From NCBI GenBank assembly GCA_905221605.1, contig CAJNDS010002409.1:215001-279000 (forward strand): a stretch of 64,000 nt of DNA, in the 5' to 3' direction. The DNA comes from Symbiodinium natans (taxonomy: Eukaryota > Sar > Dinophyceae > Suessiales > Symbiodiniaceae). A program made the translations under genes and the position numbers. Shown here piece by piece: positions 1 to 10,443 of the stretch (position 1 is its first letter; each line of letters opens with the position of its first letter). The notes under the pieces were generated by a model. It was not told the origin of the DNA. It saw nothing but the letters and a program-made list of their open reading frames with translations, and made no database searches.

Positions 1-147
1 ATCCCCATATAACCCTATGGAGCCCACAGACACTTGACTAGGTAGGCCCTTGGGACATTTTATATTTTCCCTTATTTGGGTTTAAGAGGATCATATTCAG
101 GAATATTTTTCAGAGGGCTTTAAGGGCCAACCTCGTTGATGTTCCAG

Positions 148-273
148 CGGCCCCCGAATGCACCCCAGATCCCTGGAAACACCATTGGCGAGTTTGAAGT
201 GTTCACTTTCGAGCGGCAGACCACCGCATTGCCCGAGCAGTTCCAGCAGAAGCAGCTGGTTTGCCATGACGAA
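148..273 (+). CDS. Putative internal exon, unknown protein
   Basis: An uninterrupted 42-codon frame lies between an acceptor (gttccag, ends 147) and a GC donor (273|GCCCTAAG). The middle reads GEFEVFTFERQTTALPEQ. An in-frame stop lies shortly upstream of the acceptor, so an exon border is needed. The following intron starts directly in CCCTAAA repeats. No family is recognised. Confidence 0.5.
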
Positions 274-274
274 G

Positions 275-357
275 CCCTAAGCCCTAAACCCTAAACCCTA
301 GACCCTAAACCCTAAACCCTAAACCCTAAACCCTAAACCCTAAACCCTAAACCCTAA
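275..357 (+). repeat. Telomere-like (CCCTAAA)n array at intron start
   Basis: About eleven heptamers, the first ones degenerate. This array lies at the 5' side of an intron, which is an exception to the usual placement of CCCTAAA tracts before acceptors in this window. Confidence 0.9.
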
Positions 358-499
358 TCCCTGACAGAATTTCGCTTAGCAGAGGGTCTTGAGATGGACG
401 GTATTATCTCTCTAGAACGATCAGTAATCCTACTCAATAGGGCATATAGGTAGTTTCCTGTCTAACCGTGGGACTACAAATAAGATGGCTTCAATCCAG

Positions 500-704
500 G
501 CAAGGCTTTCGACGCGTGGAGGTCTACGCCTTTCATGGCGGCACCACGGTGTCCTACAAGGATGACCAGGGCGAACACCAGCAGCCTTTGCCAAAGCATT
601 CGATAACTCAGCTGTGGCTTCCTGCCACCTTCGTCTGCGAGGTGTACGGGAAGATGAAGACCCAATTCCCGGATATGGAGTTTCATCAGAAACTGGCTGC
701 AAGA
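500..704 (+). CDS. Putative internal exon, unknown protein
   Basis: A frame open over about 68 codons follows the acceptor tcaatccag (499) and reads RRVEVYAFHGGTTVSYKD near its start. It is probably the same gene as the exon at 148-273. The 3' border is uncertain: a GC donor near 696 or a GA donor near 705 are both possible. Frames on the other strand overlap but lack splice context. Confidence 0.5.
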
Positions 705-1027
705 GGAACATGTTTCATTGCCCATCCCTGTGTGGGGTCAAACACAATCCGATTGACGATCTTATAGTCTAAGGGTGATGGTGTGTAGTGTTGTTCCTGA
801 GTCTGGATTACTCATGGCTGTCGTTGTTGCCATGAGCTGTTTCCGCCACTCGTTTGTTGTTGTCACGCTTTGTAGACCGGAGTGTGAAAACAAGCGCCGC
901 TCCTTCAACAGAAATAACAGCTCAAGAAGAACAGCAATCTAGGTTCTTCAGAGCCAGAAGCAATAAGCAATGGAAACCCTAACTACGATAGCAACACTAC
1001 TAAACGCCGGTTGAAGCCATCAGCCAG

Positions 1028-1223
1028 GAAACAGTTCATGGCCTTCGATCTGGGCCAGCCGGATGACGTTGTCGCAGTGGAAGTGGACCTGGCTCGTGCT
1101 GCGCCACCCGCGCCTCAGGCGGCCCCTGAAGGGGATCCTTCACCTGAGATGAGTTCGCCGTCCGGACCACGAATTGAGGAAGAAAGCCGAAATGAAACCT
1201 GTGATGGCTGTAGCATACTGTGA
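1028..1223 (+). CDS. Putative terminal exon ending in a CaaX-like box
   Basis: After the acceptor atcagccag (1027) the frame runs to TGA at 1221-1223. The middle is Pro/Ala/Glu-rich (DLARAAPPAPQAAPEG). The last residues are CDGCSIL, so the protein would end in C-S-I-L, which fits the CaaX prenylation pattern (a final Leu would favour geranylgeranylation). One motif alone could be chance. Confidence 0.45.
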
Positions 1224-1795
1224 ACAGGTTTCGGATGCTTACATCTTCAAATCAACCTGACGACCGAATACCCGTATTCCTGCGCCATACGTATTTTTGC
1301 TTCAATGTTGGATGGATGACTTTGTCCCACTGCAAGTCTTTGCCTATCGGTCAGTGTAAGCAAAGGTTGGCTGCTCGTGGCACCCTAAATGCCTCTTTGA
1401 CGGGTGCAGGCTGATCACCTTTTTCGTAGCTTTAGTGGCGCAGTTCCTGAAGTCGCGTCCAGTCGTCAGACTGTGGTGTGGCTTTCACGTCCAGGCGTGT
1501 AATGACGCTTCAAGATGCAAAGGCCATCCCCATCCTTAAGTCTCTAAACTCTGCACGCAGTTTGCTGGGCAGCTTGGGCCTTGAATTGCGGACTAAGCGG
1601 ACAAAGAGTCTACCTGCTGAGATGTTGGTTTAGGTGTGCAGAGAAGCGCAAACTGAACTCAATCACTCAATCACAGCTTCTCAGCTTTCCCCGTTGTCTG
1701 AGTCCCAAGAAACACAGGTCTGCCCACCTGGCAACCGGAGCATTCCATGCAACCCCTAAGCCCTAAACCCGAAACCCTAAACCCTAGCTCCTCAG

Positions 1796-1902
1796 ATTGG
1801 CACTCGGCGTCAGACGGCCTGATCTACCAGTGCAGCCAATGCAGGTCAGCGGCATCTGGGTTGTGGTCAAGAGACTCAGATGAAGTTCCGCTCCTCTATG
1901 GG
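1796..1902 (+). CDS. Putative internal exon, Cys-containing, unknown protein
   Basis: Acceptor ctcctcag (1795) follows decayed CCCTAAA repeats. The frame reads DGLIYQCSQCRSAASGLW and ends at a good GT donor (GGG|GTACC). The C-x2-C pair could bind zinc, but no family is recognised. Confidence 0.55.
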
Positions 1903-2169
1903 GTACCATGAGCTGCCTTCCTTACTAGTCATGGTAAGATGTGCTGATATCTTGCAAGGTGCTGTGTCCCTGCCGCCGATCTCTTCCCCCATATTTTCGG
2001 AAACCCATACGTTTCTCCTGGGTAGACGTAGTGTTTCATGTGGGCACTCTGTGTTCTTTGGATACCCATGCTCAAGGATTGCCGAATCTAAATCTGAACC
2101 TCTAGACCCTAAACCCTAAACTAAACCCTAAACATCCCTGACCCTCCTAACCCTAGAAGCCCTAACCAG

Positions 2170-2255
2170 TGCCCGGCAGGAATCCGGTCCTCTGCCCGGC
2201 GGACATCATCAGCAGCAACTACCACGGTGCTGGGCTCGCCATGCTTCTGCACTGA
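2170..2255 (+). CDS. Putative terminal exon, unknown protein
   Basis: After the acceptor ctaaccag (2169) one frame reads NPVLCPADIISSNYHGAG and stops at TGA 2253-2255. The other two frames are also open for part of the stretch, so the frame is a judgement. Confidence 0.35.
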
Positions 2256-2256
2256 T

Positions 2257-4059
2257 GACCCCCCTTCTGGTAGACTATACTAGGTGCATTTACAGGTCCC
2301 TGCAACCTAGGGTAGGCTATACTAAGTGCATTCAGAGGGATGTATAAACCTAAGTTGCGATATGTATGGCCCAAGTTAAGTCTAGTGCGCTTCCAGTCCC
2401 TCACCGTATGTTCGGCACTATGAGCTTCTTTAGCCTGAAACAGTCTACAGGGCAAACCCCGAAAGCCCTACCGCCAGAAATCCTGAACTCTAAGCCTCAA
2501 CAAGCCTGAGTGCCGCGTCGGTTTGGGAGCGTGGCTTGCTGTGGGAGGCTTTCAACACTATACAGTAAACTCTATAAGACCCTAAACCCTAAACCCTAAA
2601 CCCTAAACCCTAAACCCTAAACCCTAAACCCTAAACCCTAAACCCTAAACCCTAAACCGATTGTTGTCGCGGGCGGCTCGGTGTTGGGGTTCGGTATAAG
2701 GGCTTCAGTGCTCACTGGCAAAGAGGTCTCCAGGAGACTCTCCATCCCCGGCATTCCTACTTGGCTACGAGACCTTGCATCCTGCAAACCCCAAAGCTCT
2801 CAGTCCATCGACTCTGCACATGACGCCATGCCCCATAGCCCTATTCCCTACGACCTTGCAGTTATATCCCTGAAGCCCTCAGCTCATTCGACCCCCAACC
2901 CGAAGCGGGTGCCCTCGGCCCGGAAGGCAAGACAAACTTGAGAAGGGCATGCGGCAAGCTGTTATGTCCTCCGACCTTGTTAGTTTGTCCTACATAAAAA
3001 AGGGTGACCATCCTCATTCAACACTTCTAACCTCTGGAAGAGCCCTTCCTTTTCTAGGATTTCACCGGCAATTCGTCTCTAACTAGATGTATTAGGCCAT
3101 TAGGCGTTGCCAGCCACGGTCACACCACGTTGTTACTTGACTAGATTGTGCACACTCTACTGGCAAGCCGCTGAAGCTCGACGCACGACGATTTCCATGT
3201 GTGGATTTCCAAAATCCTTGTCTTCTTTTAACGTCCCCGATTATCCCCCTCTCCCCCCTTTCCCAGTAGAATTGCTCTTTTAAATGACCCCAACCCACGC
3301 AGCCCTAATTTTAGGCTCTCAGGGCTACTGAGCGGTGGGACACTGGTACTCCCAACTACTTCAGCCGGACCCGAAACGCCTACATCCCTCATGGCTTCTT
3401 AGCCCCGTGAAGCCTTGCTCCCGCTCTTCGTTAGTCCCGAGCCCGCCCTCAAAAGCACCCCGCCGCGGATGGCCCATGAGTGCTCGGCAGAAGGCTACGC
3501 CAGGACGGGACCAACACCTCCATGGAACTACCTTCTAAACCCTAAACCCTTAACCTCCAAAACAATCTGTCTGATCTGACCTCAGACTCTGGGTCTCGGT
3601 GGTCCCCCCAGGCTTTCTTTGTTGAAGCCTGGGCTTCTGCTACAAACGAAGCTTATCGGGTTTAGGGGTCAGGGGCTTAGGATCATTGGCATGACTACTG
3701 TGGGAGACCTTGAGATGCCGGGAAGGCGGCGCCTTGAGCGCTGCTGGGCGTGCGGTGGCTGGAGGTGGGCCCAGCTACGGCTGCGAGGGGTGTGTGGTAA
3801 GGCATGCCCTTGGGATATGTAAACCCGCACAGACGACGAGCAAAACCGTAGCAGCCTGTTGTTGTCTAGGTCCTGTGGGGTCGTTTAGGCGAATAGGAGT
3901 TGGGGAGACTGAAGGGCCGGAAGTCAGGCTTTGCAACTCATCTGAGAGGCTCTTCTTGCCAACAAGTCAAGCGCCCGGCGCTTCCGGGATTTGAACAAAC
4001 CCTTTACTCAAATCCCTCAAGTACAAGTGCCACACCTTCCAGGTACCCCATCTCTGCAG
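2257..4059. other. Repeat-rich stretch without a clear gene
   Basis: This holds one intact CCCTAAA array (2579-2657) and many decayed heptamers. Short GC-rich islands near 3430-3520 and 3710-3800 could be exons (3715-3800 is Cys/Trp-rich in one frame), but splice sites and frame are not decisive. Confidence 0.5.
2579..2657 (+). repeat. Telomere-like (CCCTAAA)n array
   Basis: Eleven near-perfect heptamers in the C-rich orientation, internal to the window and therefore not a chromosome end. Confidence 0.95.
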
Positions 4060-4233
4060 AGCGAGAGCAATGCCCTCGAAGAGGCCCTTCAGAAACCCTT
4101 GCAGTTGGATGCAACAGCAAAGACATTTCCCCTACAGTGCCCAAACTGCTCCTGGTTTCCTCGGATTCGATCCAGAAGCAGAGGAGAGGTCCAAGGGACA
4201 CCGCACAACTGCTGGTCCCCGCTCTGCGCATGA
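4060..4233 (+). CDS. Putative exon just upstream of the MYND gene
   Basis: The acceptor catctctgcag ends at 4059. The frame reads SESNALEEALQKPLQLDA, later CPNCSWFPRI, and stops at 4231-4233. It may be the 3' end of a preceding gene. A C-x2-C pair is present, but the family is not recognised. Confidence 0.45.
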   Translation, partial: SESNALEEALQKPLQLDATAKTFPLQCPNCSWFPRIRSRSRGEVQGTPHNCWSPLCA

Positions 4234-4419
4234 ATTAGAGGCTGATTTAATCGGGCCACTCTAGCCAAGAGATTGAGGCGTGGCAAGGGTGTAGGGCATT
4301 AGGGATCTTGTTTGTGTTTGGCTTAGAGCATCTGCTGGCTTTGCGTATATCGGGCTGGAACGTGTCACCGCTACTCAGCCGCTACTCACGGCCCGCCTGC
4401 ATGGGTCCCACCTGCCTCG

Positions 4420-6365
4420 ATGTTGAACCTTTCTGTTGCACAGTTGCACGCGATGGCCTGCGACGCAGGCCAACCTATGCAGCTGCGTGCCCTGGCCGTC
4501 TCTCTGGCTGCCAGCAAGGACCCGTACGACAAGTGTGGGCACCACGCAGAGTTGAACCGTATACGCCTGCAGCTGGGCCCTGAGGGAGTTGGGAAGGATT
4601 CCGTCAGTAAGCTGGAGCCAGATCTTGCCGTCAGCGTACACGAGAGGCATGCCATCGGGCTGCCGGATGCAATGGACGAGCAGTGGTATCCCTTCGGGAA
4701 CACACCAGCCGTAGACCTTCTCGAGAATCACACAGGAACCAACGGGTGCATTCTCTCGGCCGCATGTGGGGATCTGCGTCATGTTGTGCGGTCTGTGAGC
4801 GCTGCGTATGATCGTCAGCGAGAGAGGGAGTTGTCGCATCTCACTTTCACCTTGAATGATATGGATGAGCACGTAATGGCTCGGAACGCGTTGTTCCTGA
4901 TGCTGCTCGATGGCCTTTTGCCTTCTGGAGGTGAGTCACAGCTTAAGAAGCCCATCCTGAAGCTGGACGCAAGGGTGGATGTGATCGAGCTGATCATCCA
5001 GCTGTGGTACTCCAAGCACATTTCAGACGAGCAGGATGCAGCTTTGCGTGCAATGCTCACTGCCCTGCTTGAACAGGCTGCCCAACGTGGCTGCAAGGGC
5101 GACTGGGGCCCGATGTCGTGGTTCGACAACCAGTCGTTCGGCTGTGTGGTGGACACATGGAAGCGCTGGGTCGCAACGCCTGCCGCTTCTGAGGTACCAT
5201 GGAACGAGAAACCAGGCACATCCTGCTTCCATCATGACTATTGCGGGCAGCAGGGGCGATGGCACAAGTGCTTCACAGAGAGTATGTCCACACGCAGGCT
5301 CGCTTGCTGTGGGGCGAGTTCGAAAGGGCTGACATGCGTAAACCCGACGCTTGTACACAAAGGGGCGCTGCCGGGCCGGGCAGCAGCGGCTGCATCCCGC
5401 TCCGAGGTTGGAACTTGCGGCACATCGCGGCGTCGCACGAGGCCGATGTCGCCGACAAGAAACACAAAGTGTGCCTCGGGGACCTGCTGCTTCACGAGCT
5501 GCGCCGTATGCTTTTGCTCGTTCGGGACGCGATGTCGAGCGTGTCTCCGCTGCGCGTATCCTTTCGCTTGAAGGTGGGTGAGGCACTGTCTTTCGCCAAG
5601 GAGCTGCATCTGCGAAAAGAATGCTTTAACTACATCTTGACGTCCAACTTGGCAGACTATGTCGGTTTGTCGGCTTTGCTAGACGCCTTCAATCCATTGT
5701 TGGATGTGAAGCCATGGAGCAGCCTGGCGACGGAGTTCATGAACTTCAGCAAAAACTTCCAGCCCAGAATTGAGAACACCACCTTCCGAACAGTCCTACC
5801 AAAGAACGTCACTGACACGACAGCCGACTTGATGATCTGTGGCCGAGCCCTAGCATTTTGCCCATCGTTTCCCAGCTCTCAGTGGAGCATAGATGACATG
5901 TTGGAGGCGTTCCTCTTGCGGGAGCGCTTGTGGATGTTATCACAGGGTGAGTCCAGCAAGGGCGCTCCGGCTGTAGCTGCTGCCATGACAGTTAAGGCAG
6001 ACCTCCAGCAGGCTTTGCCTGCAATGACACAGCAGGCGGCCATGTGGACACCAGAGACATGTCGGGAAATGAAGGCCCAGCTCGGTCCTTTGCTCGAAGA
6101 GGCCACACGCTTCCGATGGGGTTTGTGCCGCCGAAAGCGCAATGTGTGCATCCCTCCAAGCCTCCAAAGATCTCCAGGAGTCCGTGTTCTCGAGAGCGGC
6201 GGAGCGGTGCTGGGAGTGGGCAGTGGCCGGGTGCTGGAACTCCAGCTGTCCCTTGGGCAGCGCTGCGGCGCATGCAAGAAGGCGCGGTGCTGCAGCCCTG
6301 CGTGCCAGAAGGCCGCGTGGAGTTTGCACAAGGTGTTCTGCAAGGGCATGCTTCATTGCACCTGA
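4420..6365 (+). CDS. DUF4470-domain protein with C-terminal MYND-type finger (frame change inside)
   Basis: This is the best recognised gene in the window. Residues about 95-105 read WYPFGNTPAVDLLEN, followed by ILSAACGDLRHVVRSV and LTFTLNDMDEHVMARNA. This is the DUF4470 pattern of the fungal/protist MYND family (its N-terminal half is also seen in dynein assembly factor DNAAF3). Further on, FNYILTSNLADYVGLSAL matches the family's conserved TSNL segment. The last 30 residues (CGACKKARCCSPACQ, then W-x2-HK-x2-C) form the second half of a MYND zinc finger, usually a protein-interaction module; no Cys pair for the first half is visible. The frame used from 4420 is left between about 5190 and 5285, and a second frame carries the rest to TGA 6363-6365. 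A short intron (GT at 5194) or a frameshift could explain this. The start is uncertain: the frame stays open upstream of 4420, and ttctgttgcacag (4443) is a good acceptor. Confidence 0.7.
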
Positions 6366-6392
6366 GCATTCGTCAGCCACTTGCTCTGCCAG

Positions 6393-6472
6393 TGGGCTTG
6401 GATTCAAGAGCTGCCTCAGGACTGGACTGAGTGCTCATGCGGCCCGGCACTTGGGCAATGCGAGCCGCTAAA
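6393..6472 (+). CDS. Putative exon, Cys/Trp-containing, unknown protein
   Basis: Acceptor ttgctctgccag (6392) is followed by WAWIQELPQDWTECSCGP in an open frame, then CCAC-rich intronic DNA. It lies only 28 nt after the MYND stop codon, so it belongs either to a downstream gene or to an alternative 3' end. Confidence 0.4.
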
Positions 6473-6479
6473 CCCACCA

Positions 6480-7830
6480 CTAAGGCCCAGTACCTTCGAA
6501 GTCTAACTCAATCCCGAATTTCTGCTATGTTGTAGGTTGTTATAACTCATTGATATATGATGGTTCTCCTGGTAGTTCCGGGCTTACAACTACCCAACAA
6601 AAGGAACCGCACTTCAGCCTCTGAGTATAGAGCGCCCTTAGACGCTTCCGAAGCTCCTGGGGCGCAGGCGAGGACCCGCTGCGAGGGCCACTCGGAAGGG
6701 GCTTTTTACTTGCTTTAGGGTTTTGCTTTAAAGGGTTTTTGGGGCTTTTGAAATGGTTTTCTTGCTCCTTGGACATGCTTTACTGGCTCATGGCTTGTTT
6801 GTGGAGTTTTGGGCTTTTGGGCTTGGTTTTGGGGGTCTTAGGGGCTTTTGGGCTTGGGGATATTGGGATTTGGTGCTTTAGGGCTTTTGGGTTGTGTGGA
6901 GGTTCAAGCGAACGACTTCGCCTAGCGCTGTGCTTTTTCAGTGTTGTGAGGTCAGGATTGCTTGGTTTAAGGTTGAGGGTTTGGGCGTGTAGGGTTACCA
7001 GGGCTCAGCGCTCGATTTTTTGGGTTCATGGACAGTCTGACTGCAGTTGAACCTGGGAAACCTGCCCCGACCTGACTCAAGCCAGCTTGACAGGAAGCTA
7101 TGCAGGATTAGGGCATGTCGGGTTTAGGCATGGTTCAGCGGAGTGGGGTTTTGTTCGTACTGAAGAGTAGCTGGCAGGTGTTTATCATCCGCGTGAAAGT
7201 TTAACTCTCATCCCCCGAAACTCCTCGGCCACCTCTGAAGCCCCCATGCCATGAAACCCTGCAGCTGAACTCAACCCCCAAAGCCTCCAGGAAATCCTGA
7301 ACTGAACATATCCCTTATACGTATAAGCCTTAGACCCTACAAGCCCTTCGCCCTAAACTCTGCAACCCTACAAGCCCTCTAAATCTGATGGACCCTATAA
7401 ACCCAATCCAGAAACCGTATAAACCCTAGAAAAAAGACCCAAATAAACCCACAAGCCAAGCTCCAAGTACCCCGAAGAACCCAGGATTGCGAGGGAGACT
7501 GGTAGAGGCCGAAGATGGGCCACTGGGGCCGCGATGGAAGGGTTTTTGGGTTTATAAAGGATGTATACAGGGTTTATATATGGTTTATACAGGGTGTATC
7601 GGTGAAAGATCCCGTTACCTTCGAAGGCGTCTGTTGCACCTGCCACACACAACCCTATAAGCAATATAAACTCTATAAAGCCGTATAAAACCGTATAAAG
7701 CCGTATAAAGCCGTATAAACCCTACAAACCCTACAAACCCTATAAACCCTGTAAACCCTAATCCCCAAACCCGATTGCCTCTATGGTTCGTGGCAATTGA
7801 ACAACCCTGGTTTCCAGTGCCTTAAACCAA
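6480..7830. other. Intergenic or intronic stretch, decayed telomeric repeats
   Basis: Mostly decayed TTTAGGG (6690-6990) followed by decayed CCCTAAA and ATAAACCC (7220-7830). One GC-rich island at 6665-6704 (CGAGGACCCGCTGCGAGG) with AG|GC borders may be a micro-exon. Confidence 0.4.
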
Positions 7831-7905
7831 CCCTAAACCCCAAACCCCAAACCCCAAACCCTAGACCCTAAACCCTAAACCCTAAACCCTAAACCCTAAA
7901 CCCTA
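7830..7905 (+). repeat. Telomere-like CCCTAAA/CCCCAAA array before an exon
   Basis: About ten heptamers, several with C for T. It ends about 25 nt before the acceptor of the next exon. Confidence 0.9.
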
Positions 7906-7930
7906 TACACCTTAAACCCAGCATCTACAG

Positions 7931-8037
7931 CAAAGAGCCGAGGCTCCGCCATCGGCTGCGGCCGCGCCTGACCGAGGCCGCGGCGGCCGCCGGGCCGCCG
8001 CGTGCCGAGCGCACGGAGCTGCAGCAGGCCACTTGGG
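7931..8037 (+). CDS. Putative exon, Arg/Ala-rich helix
   Basis: Acceptor agcatctacag (7930) and donor G|GTTTATAGGG (8038) bracket a 75% GC island. The most protein-like frame reads LRHRLRPRLTEAAAAAG. It is preceded by CCCTAAA and followed directly by TTTAGGG-type DNA. Confidence 0.5.
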
Positions 8038-8375
8038 GTTTATAGGGTTGAAAAGGGGTTTAGGGTTATGGGGTTTAAGGGGCTTTAGGGTTTAGGGTTT
8101 GGGGCGTAGAGGGTTTCGAGGGACCCACAGGGTTATAAGGGTTCATAGGGTCAAAGGAACCCTGGGTCTACAGGGTTTGTAGGGTTAATAGGGTCCATAG
8201 GTTGTTTAGGGTGTATGTATATAGGGTGTATAGGGGTTGTAGGGTTTGCAGGGTTCGGTTGTTTTTGGGCTTTTACTGTCATTTTCCTCTAGGATTCTTA
8301 GGGCTTATGGGGCTTTATTGGCCTATGGGGCTGGACCTGCAGGGCTCCAAGGGACTTTGCCGCATTCTGCTGCAG

Positions 8376-8432
8376 GCTCTCGCGTCATTGGCCGAAGCCC
8401 GCCTGCGCGCAGCAGAGGAGGCCCGAGCACTG
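8376..8432 (+). CDS. Putative exon, coiled-coil segment
   Basis: Strong acceptor attctgctgcag (8375). The frame reads ALASLAEARLRAAEEARA, typical of a coiled coil. The 3' border is not clear (the frame stays open to TAG at 8454). Intronic TTTAGGG-type DNA lies upstream. Confidence 0.5.
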
Positions 8433-8860
8433 CCACAATTGCCTTTAATTGTGTAGGTGTAGGGTATAACCCCGTTTCCTTAAGAAGCACCTTAATTTCA
8501 TATCCCTAAGCCCTAAACTTGACGCCATCCCGCTTTCGAAATATCTGGTCTCCTGGCTTCAGCAACAGATGCCCTTGGCTGTGGAAGGTTCTTTTTCTTC
8601 TAAGAGTTTAGGGCCGAGGGATGGTCTCTTCCGAGCAAGGTATGCCGAAAGCCAAGCCACTGCACCTTTGTTTGACAATAGGCACTTGGTCCCCTCTCCA
8701 AGCTCCTGGAAGCCCTTGCTAAACCCCGTACACCTAGATGAAGTCTTTGACCCTAAACCCTGTAAAGGAACGCCTAAAACCCAATCGGTAACAACAAACA
8801 GAGAGTAGGTTTTGGGGTTCTTAAGGCAAGGTCTTACATAACCGGAGCTGGAGAGGTCGG

Positions 8861-8935
8861 CGGCCTTAGCAAGAAGCAGCTGGCAGAGATCCGGCAGCTC
8901 CTAAGGCGCTCGTTTAGAGGTGCTGTCAAATGTGT
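8861..8935 (+). CDS. Putative exon, helical segment
   Basis: The frame reads GLSKKQLAEIRQLLRR after ggagagg. A TTTAGGG array begins about 25 nt after the likely exon end. The borders are approximate. Confidence 0.45.
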
Positions 8936-8960
8936 TTCCCTAAGGGTCCATGTACCGGGG

Positions 8961-9022
8961 TTAGGGTTTAGGGTTTAGGGTTTAGGGTTTAGGGTTTAGG
9001 GTTTAGGGTTTAGGGTTTAGGG
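8961..9022 (+). repeat. Telomere-like (TTTAGGG)n array after an exon
   Basis: Nine heptamers in the G-rich orientation, downstream of the exon at 8861-8935. Confidence 0.95.
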
Positions 9023-9033
9023 TTTTTAGTTTA

Positions 9034-9130
9034 AGGGTCCATGTACCTCATTATTATGTACTTGGGCCTAGAGTCCCTAAATAATAAATAGGAGGTACTT
9101 TAGGACCCAAGTACTCCCTACATGGACCCT
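9034..9130. repeat. Palindromic dispersed repeat (MITE-like hairpin), copy 1
   Basis: The ends are a perfect 12-bp inverted repeat, AGGGTCCATGTA at 9034-9045 and TACATGGACCCT at 9119-9130. An inner pair GTACTTGGG (9058-9066) and CCCAAGTAC (9106-9114) extends the hairpin. A diverged second copy lies at 22034-22113 and the left end alone recurs at 8941-8957. The origin is unknown. Confidence 0.7.
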
Positions 9131-9360
9131 CAGGGTAAATAATTTCTTACAGGGTGTAGAGTTTAGGGTTTAGGGTTGAGGCTTCTACTTGTAAACCTTT
9201 GGGGTTCTTCAGGCTTCTTTAAGGTTTTTCGAGGTTCTTTAGGGTTCTAGTCTGCATAGGGCTTAGATGGGTTGAAGACTGACAAATGTTCTTCATCGTT
9301 TCGTTTGGGTTTGGGGGCTTTGGGTTGTCGAGCTCCGGGCTCAAGGCGCTGCAAAAACAG

Positions 9361-9424
9361 GCGCTGCGTACTACACCAATACATTCATGAGGGACCAGTT
9401 TGCCCTAACCCAGCTTGCCAACAG
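9361..9424 (+). CDS. Putative internal exon, unknown protein
   Basis: Acceptor gcaaaaacag (9360) and donor ACAG|GTCGGCC (9425). The frame reads YYTNTFMRDQFALTQLAN. Codon-like composition contrasts with the flanking repeats. No family is recognised. Confidence 0.6.
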
Positions 9425-9579
9425 GTCGGCCAAGACGCTTGCAGCAAACTCACAGCAGCACCCTGCATCCTAACACTCTAAGACCCTAGCACCTTAAAAC
9501 CGCAAGCCTCAAAGCCCATGAGGGAGGCATGGCTCTCGGGTGACGAGCCTCGAAATACTGGGAATCCCCCGTTCCGCAG

Positions 9580-9646
9580 CTTCTAGCGCTCTTCCTCACG
9601 CTGCTCAAGTACCATTCTGAACGCAGGGTCCATGAATACCTCTCTG
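9580..9646 (+). CDS. Putative internal exon, unknown protein
   Basis: Acceptor ccgttccgcag (9579) and donor CTCTG|GTGCG (9647). It reads LLALFLTLLKYHSERRVHEY, a hydrophobic then basic helix. CCCTAAA/CCCTCAA repeats begin about 30 nt into the intron. Confidence 0.6.
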
Positions 9647-9677
9647 GTGCGTACTTGGGCCTTGAAAAGGGTTCCTA

Positions 9678-9740
9678 GCCCTAAACCCTAAACCCTCAAC
9701 CCTCAACCCTCAACCCTAAACACTAAACCCTAAACCCTAG
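9678..9740 (+). repeat. Telomere-like CCCTAAA/CCCTCAA array
   Basis: About nine units, three of them CCCTCAA. It lies at the start side of an intron, another exception to the general orientation rule. Confidence 0.85.
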
Positions 9741-9938
9741 AAGCAAAAAATCGCTGCTATTTAAGTTAGATGGATGCGCCCTTGGGGCCTGAAGCCCCGA
9801 GTCCTGAAAACAAGCCCCCAAAACAATTCACCAAAGCCCTAAACCCTCGAACTCCAAACCTAAAATCCTAAACTCTCTGACTTTTAACCCTACAGCCAAA
9901 CCATAAGACCCCAAACCCCAGGTCCTAGGCAAAAGTCG

Positions 9939-10061
9939 TTGCCAGGAGCCCGCCCGACCCTGTCAAGCGGACTCTTGCCGCTGCCTGGCTTCTGCTGCAC
10001 TGCCCCTCTCCATGCGCGCTTTTACCGGCTTGCCCCAAGCAAGCTTTCAGATAGAAGTGGG
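9939..10061 (+). CDS. Putative exon, unknown protein
   Basis: Acceptor gtcgttgccag precedes a frame reading RPCQADSCRCLASAALPL. The frame is open through 10061, where decayed repeats start. The 3' border is uncertain. Confidence 0.35.
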
Positions 10062-10298
10062 GCTTATAGGGTGCTTTAGGGTTTAGGGTCAAGTTAAAAG
10101 GGTTTTTTTCCCCCTATTCCTATGGTTGTGAACGTCCTTTTACCTCTCCGCATGGGTTTGGCGTGGGCTTCCAGGATCCGGATTCGGTGCATCTCGGTCT
10201 GGATGATCATGGTGGAGTGTGAATGTAACCCGATGACTGTTTAGGCGTGGGTTTCGGCCCCTATAAACCCCAAAGCCCCAAACGCTGCCAGGTCACCG

Positions 10299-10391
10299 CT
10301 TCAAAGGAAAGCCTGCCAGTGCAGTTCACTTCGATGAGGTGCGCAGAAGCGCTTGTGGGCCGGTGCCGGACTTGTGGTTTCTATTTCAGTA
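10299..10391 (+). CDS. Putative exon, possibly terminal
   Basis: After acceptor cgctgccag the frame reads HRFKGKPASAVHFDEVRR and reaches TAG formed where the TTTAGGG array begins (10389). A GT donor inside (GGGCCG|GTGCCG) is an alternative end. Confidence 0.5.
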
Positions 10392-10443
10392 GGGTTTAGG
10401 GTTTAGGGTTTAGGGTTTAGGGTTTAGGGTTTAGGGTTTAGGG
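10390..10443 (+). repeat. Telomere-like (TTTAGGG)n array after an exon
   Basis: Eight perfect heptamers abutting the end of the preceding exon. Confidence 0.95.

Noticed and set aside
281-357. Real telomere or chromosome end
   Set aside because: Arrays of the same heptamer occur in both orientations throughout the window and are flanked by coding DNA, so these are interstitial.
4375-5586. Long minus-strand frames (165, 134 and 187 codons) opposite the MYND gene
   Set aside because: They mirror the high-GC coding strand. The plus strand carries a recognised domain here, so these are shadows.
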